DNA of 64,000 nucleotides, taken from DATFVJ01 sp963851085 (GTDB taxonomy: Bacteria > Actinomycetota > Actinomycetes > Streptosporangiales > Streptosporangiaceae). Positions 16,240 through 27,011 of this stretch are shown here, one piece after another; the stretch's first letter is position 1, and the number at the start of each line of letters is the position of its first letter. Position numbers and translations under genes: made by a program. The notes under the pieces are model-generated. The model searched no databases and was not told the origin of the DNA. It worked only from the letters and a program-made list of their open reading frames with translations. The stretch spans positions 124,001 to 188,000 of the forward strand of contig CAWKNX010000003.1 of NCBI GenBank assembly GCA_963851085.1. The letters run 5' to 3'.

Positions 16240-16989
16240 TCAAGACCTGTGGATGGGAGCCGCACCGACCCAGCGGTGATAGGCGTCTACGTCGACGTTG
16301 CTGCCGCACACGATGGTGATTACGTGCCGGCCGGCGAAGCGGTCACGGTCTTCGAGGATCGCCGCGATGCCGAGCGCGGCCGACGGTTCGACGACGAGGC
16401 CAGCGTGGTCGAGGAGCATCCGCATGCCGGCGATGATCGACGCCTCCTGGACCAGGACGGCGTCGTCAGCGACCAGGAGGAGGTCGTCCAGGACGGCCGG
16501 GATGGGACGCCGGCCGGCGACGCCGTCAGCGATGGTGTCGGCCGGGCCGGTGGTGACGACGCGCCGTTGGCGCCACGAGTGTGTCATCGCCGGTGCGCCC
16601 AGCGGCTGGATGCAGATCACCTCGACTTCGGGCGCCCAGGCCTTCACCACATGACCCACACCGGTGGCCAGCGCCCCGCCGCCGAGAGCAATCAGGACGG
16701 CGTCGAACGACCCCGCGGTGTCCACCAGTTCCAGGCCGATGGTCGCCGCGCCCTCGCAGGTCTCGATGTCCAGGCTGTCTTCGACCAGCCGGAGCAGGCT
16801 CGCGACGACCTCGGTGCCGCGGGCCTTGAAGCTGCGGACCGGGTTCGCCGTTTCGAGCTTGATGCTCACCGTGCACCCGAGGCCGGGCTCCAGCGCCTCG
16901 CAGCGGTACAGCGGAGTGTCGAGAAAAATCGGGTCGATCACCCGGCGAGCCGCCCGGATCCGGGCAGTGTCGAGGCGCGTCTCCTGCAC
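16240..16989 (-). CDS. Threonine dehydratase-like PLP enzyme with internal deletion
   Basis: A 249-residue fold-type II PLP protein starting at GTG 16989. The Schiff-base lysine is present in VRSFKARGTEV (Lys55) and the phosphate loop in ALGGGALATGVG. The C-terminal regulatory-like part is intact (VVEPSAALGIAAI). Between residue 66 and VEDSLDIETCEGAATIGLEL about 70-75 residues normally present are missing, including the S-G-N-H/F-G loop that holds the PLP ring. Normal length is about 310-320. The frame is preserved, so an in-frame deletion has made a shortened, probably inactive or altered enzyme. Confidence 0.8.
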   Translation of the reverse strand: MQETRLDTARIRAARRVIDPIFLDTPLYRCEALEPGLGCTVSIKLETANPVRSFKARGTEVVASLLRLVEDSLDIETCEGAATIGLELVDTAGSFDAVLIALGGGALATGVGHVVKAWAPEVEVICIQPLGAPAMTHSWRQRRVVTTGPADTIADGVAGRRPIPAVLDDLLLVADDAVLVQEASIIAGMRMLLDHAGLVVEPSAALGIAAILEDRDRFAGRHVITIVCGSNVDVDAYHRWVGAAPIHRS

Positions 16990-17118
16990 GGCACAGCAGC
17001 GTAGCGCCGCCGGCGCTGTTCCATCTGGGTGAACGCCCGGCGCCGGCGCGGACGAGCGCGACGAGTTCGGGTGCGCTGGCCGCGCGCCAGCGGTCTTGGG
17101 CGGCCTGGATGAGCTTGA

Positions 17119-17454
17119 ATGCTCGGTGGGACGTGCAGCGTGCAGGGCAGCGCCGTAACCGATGTCAACGCCGAGCGGCTGGAGTCGTGGGGGTACGGAG
17201 TGTCTCACTACGTGCGCTTGCCTGACGGGTTGGAGTCGTTCCCGGCGAGCTGGCAATCCGCCAAGACCACCGCAGTGTCGGCCGCGGAGGCACGGGCCGC
17301 CTGGGACGACGTCGCCGGCCAGGTCCGGGCACAACACCTCGACCTTGCGGTGTTCTTCACCGAGCCGACGATTATCCCCGGGCAGGCTGTTGTGGCTGGG
17401 TGTGAGCGCGAAGGCTGCTCGGATGGACCGTCGCGAGATGATCGTCGATGCTAG
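17119..17454 (+). CDS. Hypothetical protein or gene fragment
   Basis: A 111-residue open frame. Residues 14-92 look protein-like (YGVSHYVRLPDGLESFPASW, AEARAAWDDVAGQVRAQHLD, LAVFFTEPTIIPGQAV), but the start and the tail do not. No family recognised. The gap from 16990 to 17608 holds nothing else of note. It may be a fragment of a lost gene. Confidence 0.25.
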   Translation: MLGGTCSVQGSAVTDVNAERLESWGYGVSHYVRLPDGLESFPASWQSAKTTAVSAAEARAAWDDVAGQVRAQHLDLAVFFTEPTIIPGQAVVAGCEREGCSDGPSRDDRRC

Positions 17455-17608
17455 CCGCGCCCGGTCGCGGTTCGGGAAGAGGATCAAGATGCGCTCGATC
17501 CAGCAGGACCCGCGGCACCACATCGGGCGATCCCCTGTGTCGCTGGTGCGGTCGGCCGAGACCTGTTCATGAGGAGTCTCGGAAGCGGCACTCCAGCGGA
17601 ACTGGATC

Positions 17609-17983
17609 TCATGCCTTCGACGGTGCTTGTCCAGCCACTGTCTCGGGGGGGAAACGGCGCTCCGAATCGGCAAACTTGGCGGCTGCGGCGACGGCGAGGT
17701 CGATGCCGAGGACATCGGCAAGGCGGATGAGATAGAGGAGCACATCGGCCATTTCCTCGCCGACGCGAGCCCTCAAAGGGTCACGGCCGGCGAGGATCTG
17801 GGCTTCCTCGGCTGGTAGCCACTGGAAGAGCTCGCTCAGTTCGCCGACTTCTCCAACGAGAGCGAGCAGCAATGACTTGGGATCGTGGAACTGACCCCAG
17901 TCCCGATCTTCGGTGAATTGCCGCATGCGGTCCCGGAGGGCCTGGAGTTCGGACACGCTCGGATCATCCCACGGGTAACCCAC
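17609..17983 (-). CDS. MazG-like nucleotide pyrophosphohydrolase
   Basis: A 124-residue all-alpha NTP pyrophosphatase of the RS21-C6/DCTPP type. The metal motif is ALVGEVGELSELFQW (ExxE) followed by EEMADVLLYLIRLADVLGID (ExxD). These residues bind Mg and split a nucleotide triphosphate into monophosphate and pyrophosphate, often on dCTP analogues. It is divergent from the DUF2075 helicase gene, separated by 120 nt. MazG-like enzymes also appear in phage-defence neighbourhoods, but a housekeeping role is equally possible. Confidence 0.9.
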   Translation of the reverse strand: MGYPWDDPSVSELQALRDRMRQFTEDRDWGQFHDPKSLLLALVGEVGELSELFQWLPAEEAQILAGRDPLRARVGEEMADVLLYLIRLADVLGIDLAVAAAAKFADSERRFPPETVAGQAPSKA

Positions 17984-18103
17984 CGACCCGATCCGCCCGG
18001 CCGGTAGTGTTCTTCCATTGCGGCCCGACGGGCTTTCGCGTCATCCGCCTGAAGTGCGGCTGATCCGGACACGCCCCCACCCGCGCGATGCAGCGCGTGA
18101 TGC

Positions 18104-19984
18104 GTGGGGGCCCGGTTCATGGCTTTCGTCCGGCGTTCGGCCGCAGGTCTGGCCGCGCTTGCCCACAGCGGAAGTGTCGCCGAGTTCATGCTTGAGCAAA
18201 TGCTCTACCAGTACGGCATCCGGCCTTCCCCGGGTGAGACTCGCTCCTGGGACCGCAGCCTTCCCGTGCTGGCACAGGACTTGGCGGATGCCGGGTTAAG
18301 CGGCGTTGAGGTCCTGCTGGAGTACCGGCTTCCGCTAACCAGCCGGCGGGTCGACGCGATCCTGGCCGGCCGCCATCCTGCTCGCGGCACACCCTCGTAC
18401 GTGATCGTGGAACTCAAACAATGGAGCGGCGCGGAGCTATACGAGGACGACCCCACAATGGTCCTGATCGACGGATATGGCCATCGCCCGCGGCTGCATC
18501 CGCTCGACCAGGTTCACGGGTACTGCGAGTATCTCGTCGATTACCTTCCCGCGCTGCAGGACGGGGCGACAGTTTCCGGGGTGGCCTATCTGCACAATGC
18601 CACGGAACAGGGCGTCGCGCAGTTGCGTGAGCATGCCGAGAGCCAGCAGGCACTGTTGTTCACGGGGGAACGGCGGGCGGAGTTCATCGACTTTCTCCGC
18701 GCCCACCTGGCCGCCAACGCCGAGGGTGCGCCGTACGCGGACCTGCTGCTTGGCTCACACGTCGCCCCTAGCCGGCAGTTGCTGACGGTGGCAGCCGCGG
18801 AGATCCGCGAGCGGGAACAGTTCGTCCTGCTCGATGAGCAGAGACTGGCTTTCAACCTGGTCACGCACGCCACCGAATCCGCCCGAGCAGGCGACTCCAA
18901 GACCGTCGTGATCGTGACCGGTGGCCCAGGCAGCGGCAAGAGCGTCATCGCGCTGTCACTGCTCGGAGAGCTTGCCCGCCGAGGCAGGACCGTTGTGCAC
19001 GCGACGGGCTCCCGGTCCTTCACCCAGACACTGCGGAAGGTAGTCGGCAAAGGATCCACACGGACCCAGAGCCTGTTCAAGTACTTCAATCAGTTCATCG
19101 ACGCGGAAAGAAACGGCTTGGACGTCCTCATTCTCGACGAGGCCCACCGCATTAGGGAAACCTCGGCGGATCGGTACACCCGAGCCAAGTTCCGCACCGG
19201 CCGGCCGCAGATCGACGAACTCATCGCCGCCGCCCGGGTACCGGTGTTCTTGCTCGACGAGAACCAAGTCGTGCGTCCGGGCGAGCTAGGAACAGTCGCC
19301 GACATCGAGACGCACGCGAGCGGTATGGGGCTCGCGGTCCAGAAGATCTCTCTGGACGCGCACTTCCGTTGCGGCGGCAGCGAAGCCTACCTGGACTGGG
19401 TCAACCGGCTACTGGGACTCACCCCGGGCGGGCCGCTTCCCTGGTGCGGCGACCCCGCGTTCGAATTACGTCTCGCGGAGACCCCGCTGGATTTCGAGCG
19501 GCAGCTCAGGACGCAGTTCGAGGCTGGCTACGGGGCGCGAATGGCGGCCGGATTTTGCTGGCCGTGGAGTGATCCACGCAAGGACGGATCGCTGGTCCCT
19601 GACGTCGTCATCGGCGGCTGGTCACGGCCCTGGAACCTAAAGGGTGACCGGGCCGTGGGCGGTGCGCCGCCCGCTTCGCTCTGGGCGAGCGACCCGGCCG
19701 GCTTCGGTCAGGTCGGATGCATCTACACCGCGCAAGGATTCGAATACGACTGGAATGGCGTCATCATCGGCCCCGACCTGGTGTGGCGGTCCGGCCGCTG
19801 GGTTGCGGTCCGTGAAGCGAACAAGGATCCCAACTTCCGTAGCCGCACCGGGGTGGCCGATCACGAATTCAACCGGCTCGTCAGGAATGTCTACAAGGTT
19901 CTGCTGACGCGTGGAATGATCGGAACGGTCATCTACTCAGCCGACAGCCAAACACGCACCTTCCTTCGATCGCTCATCGACTGA
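18104..19984 (+). CDS. PD-(D/E)XK nuclease fused to DUF2075 helicase
   Basis: A 626-residue protein. Residues 70-110 carry RRVDAILAG (Asp84) and YVIVELKQW (Glu103-x-Lys105), the metal core of a PD-(D/E)XK nuclease. From residue 268 there is a P-loop ATPase of the DUF2075/COG3410 type: Walker A GGPGSGKS (273-280), Walker B LILDEAH (342-348), motif III-like VFLLDENQVVRPGE and a late YTAQGFEYDWNGV region. Such proteins resemble Schlafen-like and superfamily 1 helicases and are known from defence islands. The frame has two possible starts (18104 and 18119). It is alone on its strand, with MazG divergent. Confidence 0.88.
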   Translation: MGARFMAFVRRSAAGLAALAHSGSVAEFMLEQMLYQYGIRPSPGETRSWDRSLPVLAQDLADAGLSGVEVLLEYRLPLTSRRVDAILAGRHPARGTPSYVIVELKQWSGAELYEDDPTMVLIDGYGHRPRLHPLDQVHGYCEYLVDYLPALQDGATVSGVAYLHNATEQGVAQLREHAESQQALLFTGERRAEFIDFLRAHLAANAEGAPYADLLLGSHVAPSRQLLTVAAAEIREREQFVLLDEQRLAFNLVTHATESARAGDSKTVVIVTGGPGSGKSVIALSLLGELARRGRTVVHATGSRSFTQTLRKVVGKGSTRTQSLFKYFNQFIDAERNGLDVLILDEAHRIRETSADRYTRAKFRTGRPQIDELIAAARVPVFLLDENQVVRPGELGTVADIETHASGMGLAVQKISLDAHFRCGGSEAYLDWVNRLLGLTPGGPLPWCGDPAFELRLAETPLDFERQLRTQFEAGYGARMAAGFCWPWSDPRKDGSLVPDVVIGGWSRPWNLKGDRAVGGAPPASLWASDPAGFGQVGCIYTAQGFEYDWNGVIIGPDLVWRSGRWVAVREANKDPNFRSRTGVADHEFNRLVRNVYKVLLTRGMIGTVIYSADSQTRTFLRSLID

Positions 19985-20438
19985 GGCTCACGTGAACCTC
20001 CTCAGGAGGGTCTGCGCCGAGCAGCACATCGCGGGCGGCGCGGGTGAGCGCGAAGCTTGCTCCGGCGATCCGGGCGTCAGCCAGCGGGCCTTGCCGCCAC
20101 CTGCGGCGGGTTCGACATAACAACGTCGGCGTTTCCAGTCGATCCACGTCACCTTCCAGCTTCGCCCGCCGAGCAGGAGCAGTCGCGGGCCTTCGGTCTT
20201 CTCGGTGAGCAGCATCGGGTCGGTGCGCCCGATCTCCCGCCGGCCCGGTGAGCACAGTGAACGGCGGCGGGGCTGTGAACACTGCCGTCATGCCCATGAA
20301 ATGCCGGCGCCCGAACCGCAGCTCAGCTTCAGGACCGATGAACAGCAGTTCCCCGTCCCGGTCGATAAACCCTTGCTCGACCAGGTAGCTCAGGATGGGC
20401 CCGGCGCTGCGGTCGAACGGAGCAAGGCCATTCCATTG
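19985..20438 (-). pseudogene. C-terminal fossil of an Lhr-like DEAD/DEAH helicase
   Basis: The reverse strand reads DRSAGPILSYLVEQGFIDRD, GELLFIGPEAELRFGRRHFM and TAVFTAPPPFTVLTG. In another frame it continues LLTEKTEGPRLLLLGGRSWK and VTWIDWKRRRCYVEPAAGGG. Together they match the C-terminal domains of large Lhr-type helicases. A frameshift at about 20235 separates the two. Only the last 140 residues remain and they start exactly where the VapC gene ends, so the toxin-antitoxin pair seems to have replaced the rest. Confidence 0.72.
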
Positions 20439-20804
20439 TCAGCGGACCTGTCGTATCCGCCCGCTGGTTCCCCAGGCTTGGTCGGCCGTCCAGACGTCGG
20501 CATCCAGTCGGTCGCCGAGTGCCATGCACAGCCGATCGGCGAGGGATAGTCCTTCTCCCGGTGCCCATCTCCGGGCCGCCCATTCAGCATCGGTGACCGT
20601 CACGGCCTCGACCTGGACGCCATAGCTGACCAGCAGCGATCGGGACAGGTCCCAGTTCCGGCCATGCGCGCGTATCTTCTGTGCGACCTCCGACCAGTTG
20701 GCAGCGCCACAGGCGCCGCCGTCCTGGAGCGCCTGTTCGACTTGAGCTGCCCCCTGCTCGCCCTGCACGAAGGTGAGCAGCGCAGATGCATCGAAGACGT
20801 TCAC
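20439..20804 (-). CDS. vapC: VapC-type PIN-domain toxin
   Basis: A 121-residue PIN domain with the acidic set MNVFDASALLTFVQGE (Asp5), NWSEVAQKI (Glu39), LSLADRLCMAL and ADVWTADQAWG. PIN toxins are Mg-dependent endoribonucleases. The GTG start lies inside the TGA of the upstream antitoxin gene (GTGA, 4-nt overlap), the usual order of antitoxin before toxin. The product would cut a specific tRNA or rRNA when free of VapB. The target is unknown. Confidence 0.93.
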   Translation of the reverse strand: MNVFDASALLTFVQGEQGAAQVEQALQDGGACGAANWSEVAQKIRAHGRNWDLSRSLLVSYGVQVEAVTVTDAEWAARRWAPGEGLSLADRLCMALGDRLDADVWTADQAWGTSGRIRQVR

Positions 20805-21046
20805 GCCGCGTCTTCGGCGGCGGCCTCCGCACGGCGCTCGGAGAGGAGTTCACCCACCAGATCCAGGCCAGCGAGATCTGCCCGCACGAGTTCCCGGAGC
20901 TGCGGACGGGTCAGGAGCACCAGTCCCGTCGGAGTCTCCAGCAGGATGAGCGCGGTGCCCTCCGCAAGCCCTGCCCGCTCCCTCAGGTCGGCGGGGATAA
21001 CCAGCCGCCCCCGGTCGCCCATGACGACCTGATACGTCCCACTCAT
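20801..21046 (-). CDS. vapB: AbrB/MazE-type antitoxin (VapB)
   Basis: An 81-residue SpoVT/AbrB swapped-hairpin protein: YQVVMGDRGRLVIPADLRER, AGLAEGTALILLETPTGLVL. This motif binds DNA, and the C-terminal tail (ELLSERRAEAAAEDAA) would wrap the PIN toxin. It is the first gene of the pair and probably represses their promoter. The start at 21046 is the first good ATG. Confidence 0.93.
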   Translation of the reverse strand: MSGTYQVVMGDRGRLVIPADLRERAGLAEGTALILLETPTGLVLLTRPQLRELVRADLAGLDLVGELLSERRAEAAAEDAA

Positions 21047-21661
21047 GTGGTCACAGTACCACTCGCAGGTCGAACGTGGGAAAGAGATCCATCTTGATGT
21101 ACCCGGGCGGCCGCAGCTACGGGTTCATCGCACTGCTTTCTTGGCCCGTGACCTGCGTAGACGCACCGGCAGCGGGTCACCTTCAAACGAAGATCGCGGT
21201 TCGCATAGTGATGCGTCCGGCCCACCAGGTCAGCCAGCCCGGCGGGGCTGTTTCACCTCAGGGCAGCGACGGCCACGCTTGCGGCAGTCCACCGCGCAGC
21301 CGTTAAGGTGCCGATGCTTTCTGCAGCTCGGCGGGCAGGGCCGGCGGTGGCGGCCGGAGGTACGCGCGGCCGGAGGTACACGCGGCCGGGTCGCCGCAGC
21401 CGTGCCGGTACCGGGCCCGCTTGAGGGCCCGCTTGAGTAATCGCGATCAAGGTATCGGCGTCCCCGGGCAGGCCGATGGGGCGCGCTTGAACCTAACTCG
21501 TGCCGATGAGCGTTACTGGCAGGACGTCGGTCGCGGCTGTCACGCCGGCCGGGCGCCCGTGCCGGCGGCGGCTGGCGCACGACCAGATGTGCGTGAGACT
21601 GGGTGGCGGACGTCGGCGGCATCGGCGGCGGCCAGGTCCCGGCACGAGGGGGAGGTCGACG
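21047..21661. other. Non-coding stretch with local repeats
   Basis: No gene is supported. Three local duplications are visible: GCGGCCGGAGGTAC twice near 21352-21390, GGGCCCGCTTGA twice near 21416-21436, and the 16-mer CCGCGCAGCCGTTAAG (21292-21307) which is found elsewhere in the window. A ribosome-binding run of G and A (about 21648) precedes the hemolysin-III gene. Confidence 0.5.
21292..21307 (+). repeat. 16-bp dispersed repeat, copy 2
   Basis: CCGCGCAGCCGTTAAG occurs exactly at 4614-4629, here, and inverted at 22651-22666. A partial match of 12 nt lies near 60579. Origin unknown; the end of a small mobile element is possible. Confidence 0.6.
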
Positions 21662-22372
21662 GTGACGGTCAGGGACTCCACGCCAGCTGCGCCAGCGCTA
21701 TCGCCGGCGGCGGACACGTTCTATGATGCCCGGCGCGATGTCTGGTACACAAAGCCGGTCCTGCGCGGCTGGCTGCACCTGCTGTGGTTCGAGGCGTCGC
21801 TGGTGGGCGGCACCCTGCTGCTGGCCCGCGCGCACGGAGTCACGCGGATCGCGGCGACCGCGATCTACGCGGCCAGCGTGAGCGCATTGTTCGGGATCAG
21901 CGCGCTGTATCACCGCGGGAACTGGACCGCTGGGTGGCGCCGGCGCCTGCAGCGCCTGGACCATGCGATGATCTTCTTCCTCATCGCCGGCACGGCAACT
22001 CCCGCCTTCCTGCTCGCTGCGCGCGGCTCCTTCGGGCTGGTCTGCCTGATCGTGCTGTGGGCACTGACCCTCGCGGCGGCCGCGATCCACCTGGCGTGGA
22101 TGAGCGCACCCGAACTGCTGGTCGGCGCGACATTCGTCGGGCTGGGCTGGGTCGCCGGCCTTGCGCTGCCGGGGGTGTGGCTCCATGCCGGTGCCGCGCC
22201 GGGAGCGCTGATGCTCGCGGGTGGCCTGCTCTACACGGCCGGGGCGATTTTCTACCATCGTCGCCGGCCCGACCCCTACCCGTCGGTGTTCGGCTACCAC
22301 GAGGTCTTCCACGCCTGCGTCTGCGCCGCCGCGGCCTGCCAGTATGCCGCGATAGCACTGTTCATCACCTGA
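21662..22372 (+). CDS. Hemolysin III / PAQR-type membrane protein
   Basis: A 236-residue protein with seven predicted helices and the family metal-site residues: SALYHRG in helix 2-3, RRLQRLDHAMIFFLIAGTAT, and HEVFHACVCA near the end. The Ser/His/Asp/His set coordinates zinc in this superfamily, which includes ceramidase-like hydrolases. The GTG start at 21662 follows a GGGGGAGG ribosome-binding site and fits the family N-terminus (DARRDVWYTKPVLRGWLH). Substrate and physiological role unknown; lipid hydrolysis is a family-based guess. Confidence 0.88.
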   Translation: MTVRDSTPAAPALSPAADTFYDARRDVWYTKPVLRGWLHLLWFEASLVGGTLLLARAHGVTRIAATAIYAASVSALFGISALYHRGNWTAGWRRRLQRLDHAMIFFLIAGTATPAFLLAARGSFGLVCLIVLWALTLAAAAIHLAWMSAPELLVGATFVGLGWVAGLALPGVWLHAGAAPGALMLAGGLLYTAGAIFYHRRRPDPYPSVFGYHEVFHACVCAAAACQYAAIALFIT

Positions 22373-22989
22373 ACCAGGCCGGAAGGGGGCCGGGGCAGTA
22401 CCGGGCATCTGAGCGGCAGTTCCTTAACCCTAGTTGCCCGCGTGCCAGCTACAGAACATGCTTACGCCGCGGTTGAGTGATGAAACCACCCGCCCGCGTT
22501 GGTCAATGTTGACCGAATCAACCTATGGCTGGCCCATGCGGCTGTGGCAGCTTGACCAGCCGTGTTACCCGGCCCGACGCGCGCAGCCCGGATGGTTGGG
22601 TCCGTGCTTGCGTGCGTGCCACCTCGCGTCAGCCGTTCAGGATCATTTTTCTTAACGGCTGCGCGGGTGTGACACGGCCGGAGCAGGTGGCAAAGTCCCG
22701 GCGCAAAGGGAGCGTGGCTGGCCGGGCATGGCCTTGGCTGCCGCCGCCTGACGGGCCGCCACCAGCCAGGCGCCCGGTCCGCGGTTTCGACCAGATCTGT
22801 GCGCGCGCTCAAGCCGTGGGACCGACCGGCGGATGAGGGTACATTCGCTGTAATGCGAAGTATGTGGTGACCGCGCGATCGATGATCTTGGTTTCGGCTG
22901 GTCATCGCGGATGATGGTGTCGTGACTGTGGACTTCCGGACGGCGGGTTTGACAATGGCGGAGCGCGCAGTCGTGTCGCGAGTGATCAG
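22373..22989. other. Non-coding stretch with inverted repeat copy
   Basis: No gene is supported on either strand. CAGCCGTT (22630-22637) and AACGGCTG (22654-22661) can pair across a T-rich loop. The right arm is inside the third copy of the 16-bp dispersed repeat (22651-22666). Confidence 0.5.
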
Positions 22990-23562
22990 ATGCGACTTCT
23001 GCTGATCGGCGCTCCCGGCGCCGGAAAGGGAACACAGGCCGAGCGGCTCGCCGCACGGTTCGGCATCGCGCACATCTCCAGCGGCGCCCTGCTGCGCCAG
23101 CACGTCAGGGACCAGACCTCGCTGGGGCTGATGGTGAAGTCCTACGTCGACAGCGGCGACTTGGTCCCGGACGGGGTTGTCATGGACATGCTGCGCAAAC
23201 CCGTCGTGGCCGCGGCCAGTGGCTATGTCCTCGACGGATTCCCGCGGACCGTCGAACAGGCGAAGGCGTCCTACGCCGTGGTCCGGCCGCTCGGGGCTGA
23301 GGTGCAGGCCGCGATTCACCTTCACGTCCCCCGCGAGGAACTGGTTCGGCGGCTGCTGGCCCGCGGCCGAGGCTCAGACGACTCCGAGGCTGTGATCGAG
23401 CACCGTTTGCACGTGTACCAGGAAAAGACGGTGCCACTGCTTCGGTACTACGCAGGCAGGGAATGGATGTTTACCGTCGACGGCGCCCGGCCGGTGGATG
23501 CCGTCCACGAGGACATCGTGAGGCGCATCCAGAAGCTGGCCGCCTTCACCGCGTCGACCTGA
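22990..23562 (+). CDS. Adenylate kinase, short-lid paralogue
   Basis: A 190-residue adenylate kinase with P-loop GAPGAGKGTQAERLA, the AMP-binding SSGALLRQHV, GYVLDGFPRTVEQA and a short lid RGRGSDDSEAVIEHRL rather than the zinc lid. It would interconvert ATP, AMP and ADP. The usual genomic place of adk is between secY and map in the ribosomal cluster, but here it stands alone, so it is probably a second copy. Sequence is otherwise intact; specificity for another nucleotide is possible. Confidence 0.92.
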   Translation: MRLLLIGAPGAGKGTQAERLAARFGIAHISSGALLRQHVRDQTSLGLMVKSYVDSGDLVPDGVVMDMLRKPVVAAASGYVLDGFPRTVEQAKASYAVVRPLGAEVQAAIHLHVPREELVRRLLARGRGSDDSEAVIEHRLHVYQEKTVPLLRYYAGREWMFTVDGARPVDAVHEDIVRRIQKLAAFTAST

Positions 23563-23727
23563 AGGAGGCTCTGCTCGATCCAGTGCGCGGCGGGCGTAAC
23601 AATCCACGGCCGGTCACGGTGCGCAACGGGTTTACGCGGCTGCTGCGCTACTGGCGGTTCGCGGCGGCGGGGATCGCCCCGGTCGGCGCGGGTGATATCC
23701 CCGGCCGCGGCGTCGGTACGCGCGGGC

Positions 23728-25992
<2,265 letters not shown>

Positions 25993-26358
25993 GGCAACCT
26001 CACCCCATCATCGATGGACGCCCGCCGCACCTGCAGCGCGCCGTCCTTCCTCTATAAGGGCCGGGAGCCCACTCCCGGTAGAGCCACAGGACCGATCCTG
26101 CGCACAGCGGGCCGGCACACCGGCGCGACACCACCCGGCCATCAGCAGTCCCCGCGCGGCTCGGGCGCTCCGCCCCCGCCCTCCGTAACCCGGCACGGCA
26201 TCATGCCACAGCGTGCCATCTGCTGACCCCGGTCGCACCACCGGCACGAGGGCCGGAACCGGGACCGGGCCAGTCGGCCGTCTCCGGATTCCTGGTGCCC
26301 GCTGGTTACGGACCTTCGGCTCTTTCCGCGCCGGCCGGGCGGTGGCAACCATGATGGT
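25993..26358. other. Intergenic stretch between divergent genes
   Basis: About 365 bases separating the leftward malic enzyme and the rightward GyrI-like gene. No gene, clear promoter or hairpin was found. Confidence 0.5.
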
Positions 26359-27003
26359 ATGACCGCTATCGCGATCAGCTACGAGTCGCTGCTCAAGGTA
26401 CGCAAGGGTGCGGTGGACATCGTGGATGTCCCCGAGTTCGGGTTCGTGGCGGTGACCGGGACCGGTGAGCCCGGCGGCGCCGAGTTCACCGAGGCGGTGC
26501 AGGCGCTGTACAGCGTGAGCTACGGCGCGCACTTCCGGCTGAAGAGGCTCACCGGCGAGGCGCCGCGGGTCATGCCGCTGGAAGGGCTGTGGTGGGTGGA
26601 CGACCCGGCCCAGCAGGACATCGTCGCCGCGGTGGCGCGGGGCGAGGTCACCATGGCCGGCAGCGATCGCGGCAGCTGGCGGTGGCAGGCGCTGATCATG
26701 CAGCCGGACCCGATCGACGCGGAGCTGATCGCCGCCGCCACGGCGGAAGCGGCCGGCAAGAAGGACCTGCCCGGCCTGGCCCGCCTGGAGTACATCCGGT
26801 GGGCGGAGGGCCGGTGCGCTCAGCTGCTGCACATCGGGCCGTACGCCGCCGAAGCGCCGTCGATCGCGGCACTGCACGAGGCCATCGCGGAAGCAGGCTA
26901 CCGCCCCCGCGGCCGCCACCACGAGATCTACCTGGGCGACCCGCGCCGCAGCGCGCCGGAGAAGCTGCGGACGATCATCCGGCATCCCGTCGAGCCGGTG
27001 TGA
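26359..27003 (+). CDS. GyrI-like small-molecule-binding protein
   Basis: A 214-residue GyrI-like domain protein: VDVPEFGFVAVTGTGEPGGA, then the long central helices, RCAQLLHIGPYAAEAPSIAA, and the closing GRHHEIYLGDPRRSAPEKLR typical of the SOUL/GyrI-like superfamily in actinobacteria. These proteins bind small molecules and may degrade or sequester drugs; some act as cyclopropanoid cyclase-like hydrolases. It is followed after 8 nt by an SRPBCC gene, so the two probably share one mRNA. Confidence 0.85.
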   Translation: MTAIAISYESLLKVRKGAVDIVDVPEFGFVAVTGTGEPGGAEFTEAVQALYSVSYGAHFRLKRLTGEAPRVMPLEGLWWVDDPAQQDIVAAVARGEVTMAGSDRGSWRWQALIMQPDPIDAELIAAATAEAAGKKDLPGLARLEYIRWAEGRCAQLLHIGPYAAEAPSIAALHEAIAEAGYRPRGRHHEIYLGDPRRSAPEKLRTIIRHPVEPV

Positions 27004-27011
27004 GGCCTGGC

